This document shows, piece after piece, positions 26,386-35,734 of a stretch of DNA of 64,000 nucleotides. The stretch is from NCBI RefSeq assembly GCF_001458775.1, contig NZ_CZPZ01000012.1, positions 124,001 through 188,000 of the forward strand, written 5' to 3'. Numbering within the stretch: position 1 is the first letter of the stretch; each line of letters opens with the position of its first letter. The position numbers and the translations under genes were made by a program. The notes beneath the pieces were generated by a model. The model did not search any database and had not been told where the DNA came from. It saw only the letters and a program-made list of their open reading frames with translations. Source of the DNA: Candidatus Nitrospira nitrificans (GTDB lineage Bacteria > Nitrospirota > Nitrospiria > Nitrospirales > Nitrospiraceae).

Positions 26386-27429
26386 ATGATCACGTCGTCG
26401 AGAGCGCTGATCGTTCTGGGTATGAATTTGTTGTTCCTGGTGTCGATCGGCGTGGGTTCAGCGTTCTCCGAGACACAAGAAAAAGAAGGCGCGGCGGACG
26501 CAAAGCCGCAGTCCGCTCCTGCGCCGAAGGCGGACACGTCGACCGAGCACAAAGAGGTCGTGCCGGAAAAGCATGCGCCTCGTCCCCAACACCCCCCGGC
26601 CTCGCCCGACAGTCCGTCGGCGCCGCACAAGCCATCGTCTGAACCAAAAACGCCATCACCGCTTGTTCCTCCAGTCAAGACTGATGGGACGCCCGACTCG
26701 GAGATCAAAGAAAAGGAGTCAGCCAAAGAGAAAGAACCTGTCCCCGAGAAGGAGTCAGTCAAAGAGAAGGAATCAGCGCAGGAGAAAGAGCCAACCAAAG
26801 AGAAGGAGTCGGTCAAGGAGAAGCAACCGGCCAAAGAAAAGCATCCGGCCAAAGAAAAACAGCCGGTCAAAGAGAAAGAGTCAACCAAAGAGAAAGAGCC
26901 GGTCAAAGAGAAGGAGCCGATCAAAGAGAAAGAGTCGGTCAAGGAGAAAGAGCCAGGGAAGGAGACGCCCAAGAAGACGCTGGGCTCGCTGATCCTGTCG
27001 GTCAAACTTGCGCTGATGGGAGATCCAAGACTCTTTCACTACGAGATTGAAGCAGAGGACAATCAACAGACTCTTACCTTGACCGGGCGTGTATCGACGG
27101 AAGAAGAAAAAACGGCGGCGACAGAGGTGGCGCAGGTTGTCCCAGGCGTCAAAACCATCGTGAACAAGCTGGCCGTGGAGAAAGATCTGGCAAAAGCGTT
27201 GTTGAAGAAGCAGGACGAAATCCTTACCGCCATGATCAAGGAACGATTCGCCAAGAGTGTCACCCTGAAAGCGGCGAATTTCGAGGTGAAAACGGAGGAC
27301 GGTATCGTCCAGCTCAACGGAACCGTGCGTTTTCAGGTTATCGCACTCGAAGCTGCCGAGACAGCCCGGCAAGTGCCGGGTGTTCGAGCCGTGAACACCG
27401 AGAAGATACGGCTGGAGGGTGAGAGCTGA
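26386..27429 (+). CDS. Secreted BON-domain protein with a long KEKE repeat
   Basis: 347 residues. A signal peptide is cleaved near VGSAFS-ET. About residues 20-105 are Pro/Ala-rich. About residues 105-195 are a near-periodic six-residue repeat of the KEKESV/KEKEPV kind. The C-terminal part has two BON-like domains (LTLTGRVSTEEEKTAATEVA with VVPGVKTIVNKL, and VQLNGTVRFQVIALEAAETA with VPGVRAVNTEKI). BON domains bind membranes or envelope polymers. The protein is probably periplasmic. The stop overlaps the next MFS start (TGATG), so the two are coupled, and it lies between two paralogous MFS genes. Confidence 0.8.
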   Translation: MITSSRALIVLGMNLLFLVSIGVGSAFSETQEKEGAADAKPQSAPAPKADTSTEHKEVVPEKHAPRPQHPPASPDSPSAPHKPSSEPKTPSPLVPPVKTDGTPDSEIKEKESAKEKEPVPEKESVKEKESAQEKEPTKEKESVKEKQPAKEKHPAKEKQPVKEKESTKEKEPVKEKEPIKEKESVKEKEPGKETPKKTLGSLILSVKLALMGDPRLFHYEIEAEDNQQTLTLTGRVSTEEEKTAATEVAQVVPGVKTIVNKLAVEKDLAKALLKKQDEILTAMIKERFAKSVTLKAANFEVKTEDGIVQLNGTVRFQVIALEAAETARQVPGVRAVNTEKIRLEGES

Positions 27430-28718
27430 TGCAGAGCCGCTCCGGCTCATTGGCTGGCGCTCCCCCCGCAGCGGAACAGGCAAATACCCGCTTGGTCGAG
27501 AATCGTCCACTCCTCCTGACCCGTGATTTCGGACTCGTGTGGTCCGGACAACTGATCTCTCAAATAGGCGACGGTGTCTCCAAACTGGCCCTGTTGTGGT
27601 TTGTCTATGCCGTCACCGGGTCGCCGCTGAAGACCTCTATCATCGGGCTGCTCCAGACGATCCCCCCGATCGTTCTCGGTCCTCTCATCGGCGTGTATGT
27701 CGATCGTCTTCCGAAAAAGGTGCTGCTGATCACCAGCGATGTGTTGCGCGCCTTGCTGATCGGGTTGATTCCTTGTCTCATCCCTGTGGAATCCTTCACC
27801 GTATCGGTGCTGTACCTACTGGTGTTGCTCCATGCCATTGCCACGGCGGTGTTCGGCCCGGCGCTGACGGCCGCGATCCCCGCATTCGTGCCGAAGACGC
27901 AATTCACGGCCGCCAACGCCCTTCTGCAAGGTACCACCAGTCTCGGTATTATTTTCGGCCCCGCGCTCAGCGGGCTCGGCATTGCCGCGTACGGATCACA
28001 GGAGGTCCTGTGTCTCAACGCCGCGACCTATATGATTTCGGCTGCGTGTCTGATGCTGGTCCGGTTTCGCAACCCTGTCGCCGCGGTTCCTTCACCCGTG
28101 GCCAGGCCGACCATGCTGCAAGATCTGGTCGAAGGATTTCGCTACAGCGTCATGACGCAACCGAGATTGTTGCTCTTGACGGGCACCGCCGCTCTCTATA
28201 CGTTCGGCACCAGCGCGTGGACCGCATTGCTCCCGGTGTTTGCGAGGAAATTGCTCGGGCTGGGTCCGGTTGAGGTCGGCTATCTCTGGTCGGCGCTTGG
28301 CCTCGGCTTGCTGGTGACATCGATCGGACTGCTCTGGGTGACGGATTGGATGGTCAAGGATCGCATGCGTCTGATTATGGGCACCAGCGTCTTGAGCGGC
28401 GCCGCGCTGTGCGCGTTCACATGGACGGTCGATCCATATCTCGCCGGCTTCTTCATGGGACTCATCGGCTGCGGCATGGGTGCGTTTACGCCGATCGCCT
28501 GGGGCATCATTCAAGAAATCGTCCCCCGTCACATGATCGGTCGAGTCCTCGGGCTGTATGGAACCGGAGCCATGACCGCCGCCATCGGAGGAATCTCCGC
28601 CTTCGGATGGATTACGGAGCAACAGGGCCCTGAAACCGGCATCCTCGGCATCGCGCTTGTTTTCATGCTGACGGGCTTGGTCGCCACACGGATGAGTCGG
28701 GTGAGCGCCAACACATAA
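27429..28718 (+). CDS. MFS transporter (second paralogue)
   Basis: 429 residues with twelve predicted membrane helices. TRDFGLVWSGQLISQIGDGV and GPLIGVYVDRLPKKVLLI match the 24857 protein block for block, as do FGPALTAAIPAFVP and AANALLQGTTSLGIIFGPAL. The start codon shares one base with the BON gene stop. Twelve bases separate its stop from the glucosidase gene. It probably exports or imports a small solute linked to the neighbouring carbohydrate enzymes. Confidence 0.85.
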   Translation: MQSRSGSLAGAPPAAEQANTRLVENRPLLLTRDFGLVWSGQLISQIGDGVSKLALLWFVYAVTGSPLKTSIIGLLQTIPPIVLGPLIGVYVDRLPKKVLLITSDVLRALLIGLIPCLIPVESFTVSVLYLLVLLHAIATAVFGPALTAAIPAFVPKTQFTAANALLQGTTSLGIIFGPALSGLGIAAYGSQEVLCLNAATYMISAACLMLVRFRNPVAAVPSPVARPTMLQDLVEGFRYSVMTQPRLLLLTGTAALYTFGTSAWTALLPVFARKLLGLGPVEVGYLWSALGLGLLVTSIGLLWVTDWMVKDRMRLIMGTSVLSGAALCAFTWTVDPYLAGFFMGLIGCGMGAFTPIAWGIIQEIVPRHMIGRVLGLYGTGAMTAAIGGISAFGWITEQQGPETGILGIALVFMLTGLVATRMSRVSANT

Positions 28719-28730
28719 AGGAAACCGTTC

Positions 28731-30899
28731 ATGAACGATATCATCCGCTGGAACGATCAATACTATATCCGCGCCTCCTCTTCGTTGGCCGATGGGCGCA
28801 CGGAGGTCTTGAAACAGGGCGAGACCTTTGCGGTGTTTGATCGCTATGGCGATATTCACCACGCGCTTTCCGGCCCACAGGGCCTCTACCACGAGGGCAC
28901 GCGCTTCCTGTCCCGATTCGAACTGTTGTTGCAGGCGCAGCGTCCGATGCTCCTGAGCGCCACGGTGAAAGATGATAATGCCCTCTTCACCGGCGACCTC
29001 ACCAACCCGGATTTGATATTGGACGGGCAACGGCCCATTCCGCGCGGCACGCTCCATGTGTGCCGCACGCGATTTCTATGGCAAGGGACCTGGCACGAGC
29101 GCATTCGCGTCCACAACTACGGGACCACGAAAGTTCCCCTCTCGCTCACCGTCATCCTGGATACGGATTTCGCCGATCTCTTCGAAGCGAGAGGCCGACA
29201 GCGGCCGCGTCGTGGGTCTCGTCTCAAGACTCTTCGCTCTAAAGCCGGACTGGTGTTCGGGTACAAAGGCCTTGATGGGACTATCCGCCGAACGTCTGTC
29301 CGATGCTCTCCGGATCCGAAACGGGTGACGGCCGACGGCTTCGTGATTGAATCGAACATTCCTTCGCACGCAAATTTATCATGGGAGATCTCCATCGCTT
29401 GTGAAATCGAGCCGCAACTGGACCGAACGTCACTCGCCTATGACCGAGCGCGCCACGAGGTGGATCGGGCATTGCGGAGCGACAAAGCCGATGACGCCCA
29501 CGTCTATACGGCGAATGAACAATTCAACCACTGGTTGAATCGATCATTGGCTGATCTCCATATGTTGATCTCGGCAACTCCGCAGGGACTCTATCCCTAC
29601 GCCGGAGTCCCCTGGTTCAGCGTTCCATTCGGTCGGGATGGCATCATCACGGCGCTACAGATGTTGTGGATGAATCCGTTGGTTGCTCGAGGGGTGTTAG
29701 GGTTTCTGGCCGCGACACAGGCGACGGATGTTCGACCTGAGCAGGATGCGGAACCTGGAAAGATTTTGCATGAGACGCGCCTCGGGGAGATGGCGGCCCT
29801 GGGCGAGATTCCCTTCGGGAAATACTACGGCAGCGTCGATGCGACGCCGTTATTCATCGTCCTGGCGGGCGCGTACTACGAACGTACCGGCGATCGCCGG
29901 TTTCTCGCGACACTCTGGCCGCATATTCAGCTCGCTCTCCGGTGGATCGATCAGTACGGCGACCCCACCGGCATGGGCTTCACCACCTATGCGCGGCAGT
30001 CTGCCAACGGACTCGTGCATCAAGGATGGAAAGATTCTCATGATTCTGTGTTTCATGCGGATGGAACGGCTGCGAACGGACCGATTGCCCTGTGCGAGGT
30101 TCAGGCCTACGTATATCGAGCCAAACGAGCGGCGGCGGACGTGGCGCGGGTCTTGGGAGCTATCGATCAGGCCGATCGGTTGGTGAAGGAAGCCGACTCG
30201 CTACGCGAACGGTTCGAACGCGTCTTCTGGTGTGAAAGGCTCGGTTCCTATGCCCTGGCTTTGGACGGAAAGGGGCGCCCCTGTTGTGTGCGCACCTCGA
30301 ACGCAGGCCATTGTCTGTATGGCGGCATTGCCGGGCAGGATCGCGGCGGACGCACTGCCCGGGCCCTGTTGCGCGAAGACATGTTCAGCGGATGGGGCAT
30401 CAGAACGCTTGCCACATCGGAGAGACGCTACAATCCCATGTCCTATCACAACGGATCCGTGTGGCCTCACGACAATGCGATCATCGCAGCCGGCATGGCG
30501 GCCTACGGATACAAAGAAGGGGCCATCAAAATTCTCACCGGCCTGTTCGACGCCAGCCTGTTTCTCGACCTCCACCGAATGCCGGAATTATTTTGCGGAT
30601 TTTCCCGGCGTCCGGGAGAAAGCCCGACACGCTATCCCACGGCCTGTGCCCCGCAAGCCTGGGCGGCCGGCGCCGGTTTTCAGGCATTACAAGCCTGTCT
30701 GGGTTTACAGATCGATGGGACTCGCCGCCTCGTGCAGTTTGTGCACCCTGTTCTCCCACCGTTCCTGGAACGAGTCGAATTACGCAACCTCACGATCGGC
30801 ACTGCGAGCCTCGACCTCGTGCTTGATCGTCATGAAAACGAAGTGGCCCTGAGGGTCGCGCGGCGCACCGGCGAGGTGGAGGTGGCGCTCACGATGTAA
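28731..30899 (+). CDS. Glycogen-debranching-type amylo-alpha-1,6-glucosidase
   Basis: 722 residues. The N-terminal beta domain is the GDE_N_bis type: FAVFDRYGDIHHALSGPQGL, then EGTRFLSRFELLL. From about residue 260 an (alpha/alpha)6 catalytic domain begins, with PWFSVPFGRDGIITALQMLW, HETRLGEMAALGEIPFGKYY, GSVDATPLFIVLAGAYYERT, GWKDSHDSVFHADG and NPMSYHNGSVWPHDNAI. These contain the acidic pairs expected in the family. It probably trims alpha-1,6 branches or related glycans. It ends the cluster begun by the glycosyltransferase at 23770. Confidence 0.85.
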   Translation: MNDIIRWNDQYYIRASSSLADGRTEVLKQGETFAVFDRYGDIHHALSGPQGLYHEGTRFLSRFELLLQAQRPMLLSATVKDDNALFTGDLTNPDLILDGQRPIPRGTLHVCRTRFLWQGTWHERIRVHNYGTTKVPLSLTVILDTDFADLFEARGRQRPRRGSRLKTLRSKAGLVFGYKGLDGTIRRTSVRCSPDPKRVTADGFVIESNIPSHANLSWEISIACEIEPQLDRTSLAYDRARHEVDRALRSDKADDAHVYTANEQFNHWLNRSLADLHMLISATPQGLYPYAGVPWFSVPFGRDGIITALQMLWMNPLVARGVLGFLAATQATDVRPEQDAEPGKILHETRLGEMAALGEIPFGKYYGSVDATPLFIVLAGAYYERTGDRRFLATLWPHIQLALRWIDQYGDPTGMGFTTYARQSANGLVHQGWKDSHDSVFHADGTAANGPIALCEVQAYVYRAKRAAADVARVLGAIDQADRLVKEADSLRERFERVFWCERLGSYALALDGKGRPCCVRTSNAGHCLYGGIAGQDRGGRTARALLREDMFSGWGIRTLATSERRYNPMSYHNGSVWPHDNAIIAAGMAAYGYKEGAIKILTGLFDASLFLDLHRMPELFCGFSRRPGESPTRYPTACAPQAWAAGAGFQALQACLGLQIDGTRRLVQFVHPVLPPFLERVELRNLTIGTASLDLVLDRHENEVALRVARRTGEVEVALTM

Positions 30900-30995
30900 A
30901 GGGATCGTATCGACAGATCCATGCCGCCCTCCTGTCTCTAACCGAGTCGACCGAAGAGTTGATTCGCCGGTATGCTCCAAAAATCCGTCTCGCGA

Positions 30996-31043
30996 CTATT
31001 CATAGCGCAGGGCTTCGATTGGGTTCAGTTCGACGTTGGCTGC
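30996..31043 (-). pseudogene. Terminal fragment of a MacB-type ABC transporter permease
   Basis: The reverse strand reads AANVELNPIEALRYE followed by a stop. That is the usual last segment of FtsX/MacB permeases (LNPIEALRYE). It overlaps the last bases of the P-type ATPase gene at 31025 in another frame. No other part of the permease is present, so this is a leftover from a rearrangement. Confidence 0.5.
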
Positions 31044-33847
31044 CGCGTCTCGGTAGTTGGTTTCGGCGAGATCGACATCCGCTTGCGACGGTTTACGATG
31101 AACTTCCGGCCCTCCTCCGCCGACAAGAGTGCCAACGCCCCTAACACGAGTGGTCCGAAGATCCAGAGAGGCAAGGGGCTGGTTCCGAAGATCTCGTTCC
31201 CGATCGGCGTGTAGGTGATGAGCGCCAAGATGATAAGCTCGGTGAGAATCCCCCACAGAATGAGCGGGTTGGTAAGCCATCCGAGTCGAGCCACCGACAG
31301 ATGGTCGGATCGGCAGGCGAACACGTTCGCGACTTGTGCGAACACGATCCCGGCGAAGGTGACGGTTGTTGCCTCCTTATATAATGGGGAAGACCAATCC
31401 AGGTGTTCTCCCCAGGTCCAACCCTGACTGTTGAGATAGAGTAAGAATCCTCCCATCGCGATCCCTGTCTCAATGAGCCCGAGGAACAGATAGGCCCGCA
31501 GCAGGATGGGGAGGCTCAGCAGTCGCTCGCTTCGTGCGCGTGGGGGAAGGTCCATGACATCGGATTGTGGCCGTTCTGTTCCGAGACCCAGGGCGGGGAT
31601 CATGTCGGTCCCAAGGTCGACTGCCAAGACTTGCGGAATTGTGAGGGCCAGCGGCATGCCGATGAAACCATAGCCAAGAAATGGGACGATTTCCGGGACG
31701 TTGCTCGCCAGTATGTAGGACGAGAATTTGCGAATGTTGTCATAGACAGTGCGGCCCTCTTCGATCGCACTCACGATCGTCGCGAAGTTGTCGTCGAGCA
31801 GTATCATGTCGGCTGTTTCTTTGGCGACATCCGTGCCGGTGATGCCCATCGCGATGCCGATGTCGGCTTTCTTGAGAGCCGGCGCGTCATTGACTCCGTC
31901 GCCGGTAACTCCAACCACTTCCCCCATCTCCTTGAACGTGGACACGATCCGCATCTTGTGGCGCGGGGCCATCCGGGCAAAGACCGGGTCCGGTTCGCCT
32001 GGCCGAGACGGGGTCAGCAGCCGACGGAGTCGCTCGTCGCTCATCTTATCGAGCTGCGGCCCTTCGATGACCGGAACGAAACTGCTCGGTGACGATGCAG
32101 CCTGTTCAGGAACCAGGCCGATCTTGCGTGCCACAGCTAGTGCCGTGAGCGGATGGTCGCCGGTGACCATCACGATGCGGACACCGGCTCTTTGGCATTT
32201 CGTGATGGCCTCAGGCACTTCTCGATGCGGCGGATCCATCATGGCCACCAGTCCGAGGAACGTCAGGCCTGATTCAATCGTTTCCACTTCAATGTGCTCA
32301 GGCTGATGAGCCACTTCGCGCGTGGCGACGGCGAGCACGCGGTAGGCCTGCTCGGCGAAGGATCGGCTCTGGCTTAGGATGCGCGTGCGCTCATGCGAGG
32401 TCATGGTTATGGCATTGCCATGGACCTGCGTGTTGGCGCAGAGAGGCAAAACCGACTCCGGAGCGCCTTTGGTGAATGCGATGAGTCGTCCTTCAGACCA
32501 ATGAAGAGTACTCATCCTCTTCCGATCGGCGTCGAACGCGAGTTCTCCCATGCGCCGCAGGGGAGGTCGGTGAGCCAGTCCATGTTTGACGGCAAATTCC
32601 AACAACGCAACTTCCGTCGGATCGCCGGTGACCACGAAACGTCCATCGGACTTCCGGACGCGCTTGGCGTTCTGGCAATGAAGAAGCGCATCGAAGAAGG
32701 AACGCCATTGCACGGCGTCGGCTGTTCCGATCATGCGGCCTCTGGTGAAAAAGCAACCCTCGCGTGATTCGATCACAAGTCCGTCGGCGAAGAAACGATC
32801 CACTTTCATGCGATTTTCCGTTAATGTCCCCGTCTTGTCCGTGCAAATCACCTTGGTGCAGCCGAGGGTCTCAACGGAGGGCAGGTGCTTGATCAACGCG
32901 TTGCGCTTCGCCATCCGAAGGCTGCTCATGGCAAGGGCGAGGGTGACGGTCGGGAGTAAACCCTCCGGCACATTGGCCACGATGATGCCGATGCCGAAGA
33001 TCGCACTGATCCAGAATCCGAGTCCCGTTGAGACACCGATCACGAAGAACGTGGCTCCCATGGCCAATGAAATGACGCCAACGATACGGGTGACCTTAAT
33101 GATCTCTTGCTGAAGGGGACTGAGTTCGGTTTCGACCGTGGTGGTAAGCGCAGCGATCTTGCCGAACTCCGAACGCATTCCAGTGGCGAAGACTACGGCG
33201 CGACCATGTCCCGATAGGATGGTGGTGCCGGCAAAGACGAGATTCGGGAGGTCGAGCCAGTGTCCGTCTTGTGTGGCCTCGGCCATCCGTCGTTTCGGAC
33301 TTGATTCGCCGGTTAGGGCGGCATTGTCCACCCGCATGCCTATCGCTTCGATGAGGCGCGCATCGGCCGGCACCCGTTCGCCTTCTTCTAAGATCAGTAC
33401 ATCGCCGGGCACGATTTCGTTTCGTGCGGCTTCGACGGATTGCCCGCCTCGCGTGACCCACGCTTTGCTCGGCAGCAGGCGGCGGAGTGCCTGAACGGCA
33501 TGTTCCGCTTTGTATTCCTGGAAAAAAGCGAACCCGGCGTTGATGATGATGACGCAGAGGATGGCCCAACCCAGCGTTGCCATACCCTCACCGGGTCGCA
33601 TGAAGTCGGCCGCAAAGGAGAGGCCGGCTGCGACCCAGAGGAGGATGGCGAGGAAGTGGGTGAAATGGCGGAAGAGCCCACGGAAGAGCGAGTAGTGATC
33701 CGGCTCGACGAGAACATTCGGTCCGTATCGAGCCAATCGCCATTGCGCCTCATCGGAAGACAAACCATCGTTGCTGGTTTCCAGCCGCTTCAGGACATTT
33801 TCGATCGGAAGTTGGTGAATGTCGTGATAGGGATAGGAAAAGTTCAT
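31025..33847 (-). CDS. P2-type cation ATPase, Na/K-type-like (P2C)
   Basis: 940 residues. It starts with HQLPIENVLKRLETS and RYGPNVLVEPD of the cation ATPase N-domain. The TM4 sequence IVANVPEGLLPTVTLALAMS is closer to Na,K-ATPase-type P2C pumps (PEGLL) than to the P2A PEGLP seen in the 17835 protein. The phosphorylation site is ICTDKTGTLTENRM (Asp about 336); TGESSPKRRM and TGDGVNDAPALKKADIGIAMG are intact. The last 15 or so residues (SISPKPTTETRQPTSN) are encoded by DNA that overlaps the MacB remnant, so the natural C-terminus was probably replaced by a rearrangement. It lies downstream of the Usp gene on the same strand. Confidence 0.9.
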   Translation of the reverse strand: MNFSYPYHDIHQLPIENVLKRLETSNDGLSSDEAQWRLARYGPNVLVEPDHYSLFRGLFRHFTHFLAILLWVAAGLSFAADFMRPGEGMATLGWAILCVIIINAGFAFFQEYKAEHAVQALRRLLPSKAWVTRGGQSVEAARNEIVPGDVLILEEGERVPADARLIEAIGMRVDNAALTGESSPKRRMAEATQDGHWLDLPNLVFAGTTILSGHGRAVVFATGMRSEFGKIAALTTTVETELSPLQQEIIKVTRIVGVISLAMGATFFVIGVSTGLGFWISAIFGIGIIVANVPEGLLPTVTLALAMSSLRMAKRNALIKHLPSVETLGCTKVICTDKTGTLTENRMKVDRFFADGLVIESREGCFFTRGRMIGTADAVQWRSFFDALLHCQNAKRVRKSDGRFVVTGDPTEVALLEFAVKHGLAHRPPLRRMGELAFDADRKRMSTLHWSEGRLIAFTKGAPESVLPLCANTQVHGNAITMTSHERTRILSQSRSFAEQAYRVLAVATREVAHQPEHIEVETIESGLTFLGLVAMMDPPHREVPEAITKCQRAGVRIVMVTGDHPLTALAVARKIGLVPEQAASSPSSFVPVIEGPQLDKMSDERLRRLLTPSRPGEPDPVFARMAPRHKMRIVSTFKEMGEVVGVTGDGVNDAPALKKADIGIAMGITGTDVAKETADMILLDDNFATIVSAIEEGRTVYDNIRKFSSYILASNVPEIVPFLGYGFIGMPLALTIPQVLAVDLGTDMIPALGLGTERPQSDVMDLPPRARSERLLSLPILLRAYLFLGLIETGIAMGGFLLYLNSQGWTWGEHLDWSSPLYKEATTVTFAGIVFAQVANVFACRSDHLSVARLGWLTNPLILWGILTELIILALITYTPIGNEIFGTSPLPLWIFGPLVLGALALLSAEEGRKFIVNRRKRMSISPKPTTETRQPTSN

Positions 33848-33902
33848 ACTGATACCTTAAAAATGCATCGGCGAACGATTCATCAAGTGTCTCCGAGTGG
33901 GA

Positions 33903-34026
33903 GCTTCAAAAAGGTCGACCAGCGAGGCCGCAGCGAGCGAAGGGCCGAGGCGTACCCTCTGGGGTACGTTGAGGGTCTGAGCGATGCGAGAACAATGCTG
34001 GCGGCCTTTTTCAACGTCCCCGCTAA
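33903..34026. repeat. Structured intergenic repeat with T-runs at both ends
   Basis: About 125 bases between the Usp and P-type ATPase genes. The outer arms TTCAAAAAGGTCGACCAGC and GCTGGCGGCCTTTTTCAAC are imperfect inverted repeats, and an inner hairpin GTACCC/GGGTAC lies at 33952-33967. The layout (A-tract, large stem, T-tract) would end transcription on either strand. I recognise the pattern as a kind of repeat common between Nitrospira genes, from memory only. Confidence 0.6.
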
Positions 34027-34028
34027 CG

Positions 34029-34934
34029 TCAGGCACGGGCTCCTCGCACGATCAGCACCGAGCAGGGAGCATGTCTCAACAGGCTTTCAGACACGCTGCC
34101 GAGATGGAGCCGCTCGCTCTTGGTCAACTCGCGCGAGCCGATCACCAGCAGCTGGTCATGATTGGCCTCCACGGATTTCACGATGGTATCGATCACGTGA
34201 TTCATCTGGATCTGTGTGACGACGGGGTAGCCTTCTTTGATGAACTCGTCCCGCAGGGCATTGACCAGCGTGGTTGCGCGTTCGATGACCGGTCGTTTCA
34301 ATTCGGCCAGTTGCGTCTCGGAGAGGTAACGCGCGGCGAAGTCCGTGACCGGACTTGCAGCCGAGGTCAGAATCGTGACGGTGGCGGCTTCGGGAAGAAT
34401 GCGAGCACGGAGAAACCGCGCGGCGGCCCGTGACGGTTTGGAGTCATCGACCGCAAGGGCGACATGGAGAAGTTTCGGCATCGGCTGTTTCACGACCAAC
34501 AGGGAACAAGGAGTAGCCGAAGCCACTTGCCGAGAGACGCTTCCCAACAAGAACCCTTGAATGTCGCTCAGGCCACGGGATCCCATCAGAATGAGGTCGG
34601 TCTTCAACCGCCTGGCCGTTTTCGCAATGGTATGGGGGAGCGAGCCATGCGCGAGGACGGTGTGAACCGTGGTGTGTGGCCCCATGGCAGCCTGTCCGAG
34701 GGCGAGGCGAGCTGCTCGCGCTGCATTGCGCAGGATCATGGTTCCGGCCTTCTCCATGGCGACAACGGCCCGTGTCGCCGCGACGGGGTTCTTGTTCCGA
34801 ACGGCCTGGAGAGCCGGCTTATCCACGACGTGAAGCAACGTGACCTGTTCGAGTTCATGGCCGGCAAGCGCCTCGAGCGCCTGGATTCCCCACTGGGAAT
34901 GCTCCGACCCATCGACCGCACACAAGATCCGCAT
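34029..34934 (-). CDS. Tandem-domain universal stress protein
   Basis: 301 residues comprising two UspA domains. The first starts RILCAVDGSEHSQWGIQALE and ends with the ATP-loop MGSRGLSDIQGFLLGSVS, a full GxxG-x9-G(S) motif. The second starts HVALAVDDSKPSRAAARFL and ends IGSRELTKSERLHLGSVSES, in which the second glycine is replaced, so its nucleotide binding is doubtful. Neighbours are a P-type ATPase downstream and CBS-domain genes divergently upstream. This mix is seen in stress or low-oxygen gene sets in other bacteria. Confidence 0.9.
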   Translation of the reverse strand: MRILCAVDGSEHSQWGIQALEALAGHELEQVTLLHVVDKPALQAVRNKNPVAATRAVVAMEKAGTMILRNAARAARLALGQAAMGPHTTVHTVLAHGSLPHTIAKTARRLKTDLILMGSRGLSDIQGFLLGSVSRQVASATPCSLLVVKQPMPKLLHVALAVDDSKPSRAAARFLRARILPEAATVTILTSAASPVTDFAARYLSETQLAELKRPVIERATTLVNALRDEFIKEGYPVVTQIQMNHVIDTIVKSVEANHDQLLVIGSRELTKSERLHLGSVSESLLRHAPCSVLIVRGARA

Positions 34935-35274
34935 GATGGATTTCCCTCCTCGACGAAGGTGATGTTGTGGAAATCATTCTGGGTATCAGACCTGCATCGG
35001 ATATGCCTGTGAGAAGACGGCGCATGGAGGAAGAATGGGCTTTCTCCCAATGACTTACGGAGGGAAGCGGTCTCTCATCGCTTCGAGATGTTGCGGTATT
35101 TTGCGGCAGGAGCAGGTGAGCCACTGTGGTAATTCGCGTCAGTTGAGCTGGTGCGAACGCGATCGTTAGATATGGGGGATATGGACAAATCGTCTGTCGG
35201 TTGATTGAAAGTCGCATCGCAGGAGGGCGATAAAAGGAAGTGTGTTGGAGCGTAGCCGCGTCGAAGGAGGGACG
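34935..35274. other. Divergent control region between Usp and CBS genes
   Basis: 340 bases between two divergent genes, so it must hold promoters for both. I see a short direct repeat (GATATGGGGGATATGG near 35167) but no clear operator or -35/-10 pair. Confidence 0.35.
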
Positions 35275-35721
35275 ATGAAAAAGACGAACACAGTGAAGAG
35301 GGCAAAGGTAATCAAAGTCAAAGACTTCGATTCCATGACAGTCAGTCAGGTCATGGAGAAGGCAGTCCAGTCCGTTCGCCTGAGGACGAAGGCAGACGTG
35401 ATTGCGTCGCTCATGATCGAGGGTTTTGGGGCCGTCCCGGTCGTCGAGAATGGACGCAAGCTGGCCGGGATCGTCAGCGAGCACGATCTGCTGGCGGCCG
35501 TCGACGACGGTCATGGGCTTGGCGCGGTGTCGGCGAAAGATGTCATGACTTCCAACCCCTACTCAGTCAGGCCGGAAACGACGCTCGGGACGTTGGTCCA
35601 TGTGCTGCGCGCAAGCGATCTGGTCCGCGTCCCCGTCGTGGATGACAAGGATAAATTGGTCGGTATCATCGCGAGACGCGATGTCTTGCGAACCTATCTC
35701 GCCACCGGCGGCAAACGATAA
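35275..35721 (+). CDS. CBS-pair protein
   Basis: 148 residues: a Lys-rich N-terminus and one Bateman module. The first CBS ends LAGIVSEHDLLAAV and the second ends LVGIIARRDVLRTYL. It binds nucleotides in other members of the family. The ATG at 35275 follows GGAGGG; the frame extends to 35242 but with poor context. It is followed after 13 bases by a second CBS-pair gene, so the two form an operon divergent from the Usp gene. Confidence 0.85.
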   Translation: MKKTNTVKRAKVIKVKDFDSMTVSQVMEKAVQSVRLRTKADVIASLMIEGFGAVPVVENGRKLAGIVSEHDLLAAVDDGHGLGAVSAKDVMTSNPYSVRPETTLGTLVHVLRASDLVRVPVVDDKDKLVGIIARRDVLRTYLATGGKR

Positions 35722-35734
35722 CAGTGAGGAGCGT

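Noticed and set aside
26334-27005. Reverse-strand frame reading SFSLTDSFSLVGSFS-like repeats
   Set aside because: It is only the complement of the KEKE repeat of the BON protein; it has no plausible start context or family.
28092-29057. A 321-residue reverse-strand frame across the MFS and glucosidase genes
   Set aside because: It is a shadow with low-complexity composition lying across two well-supported forward genes.
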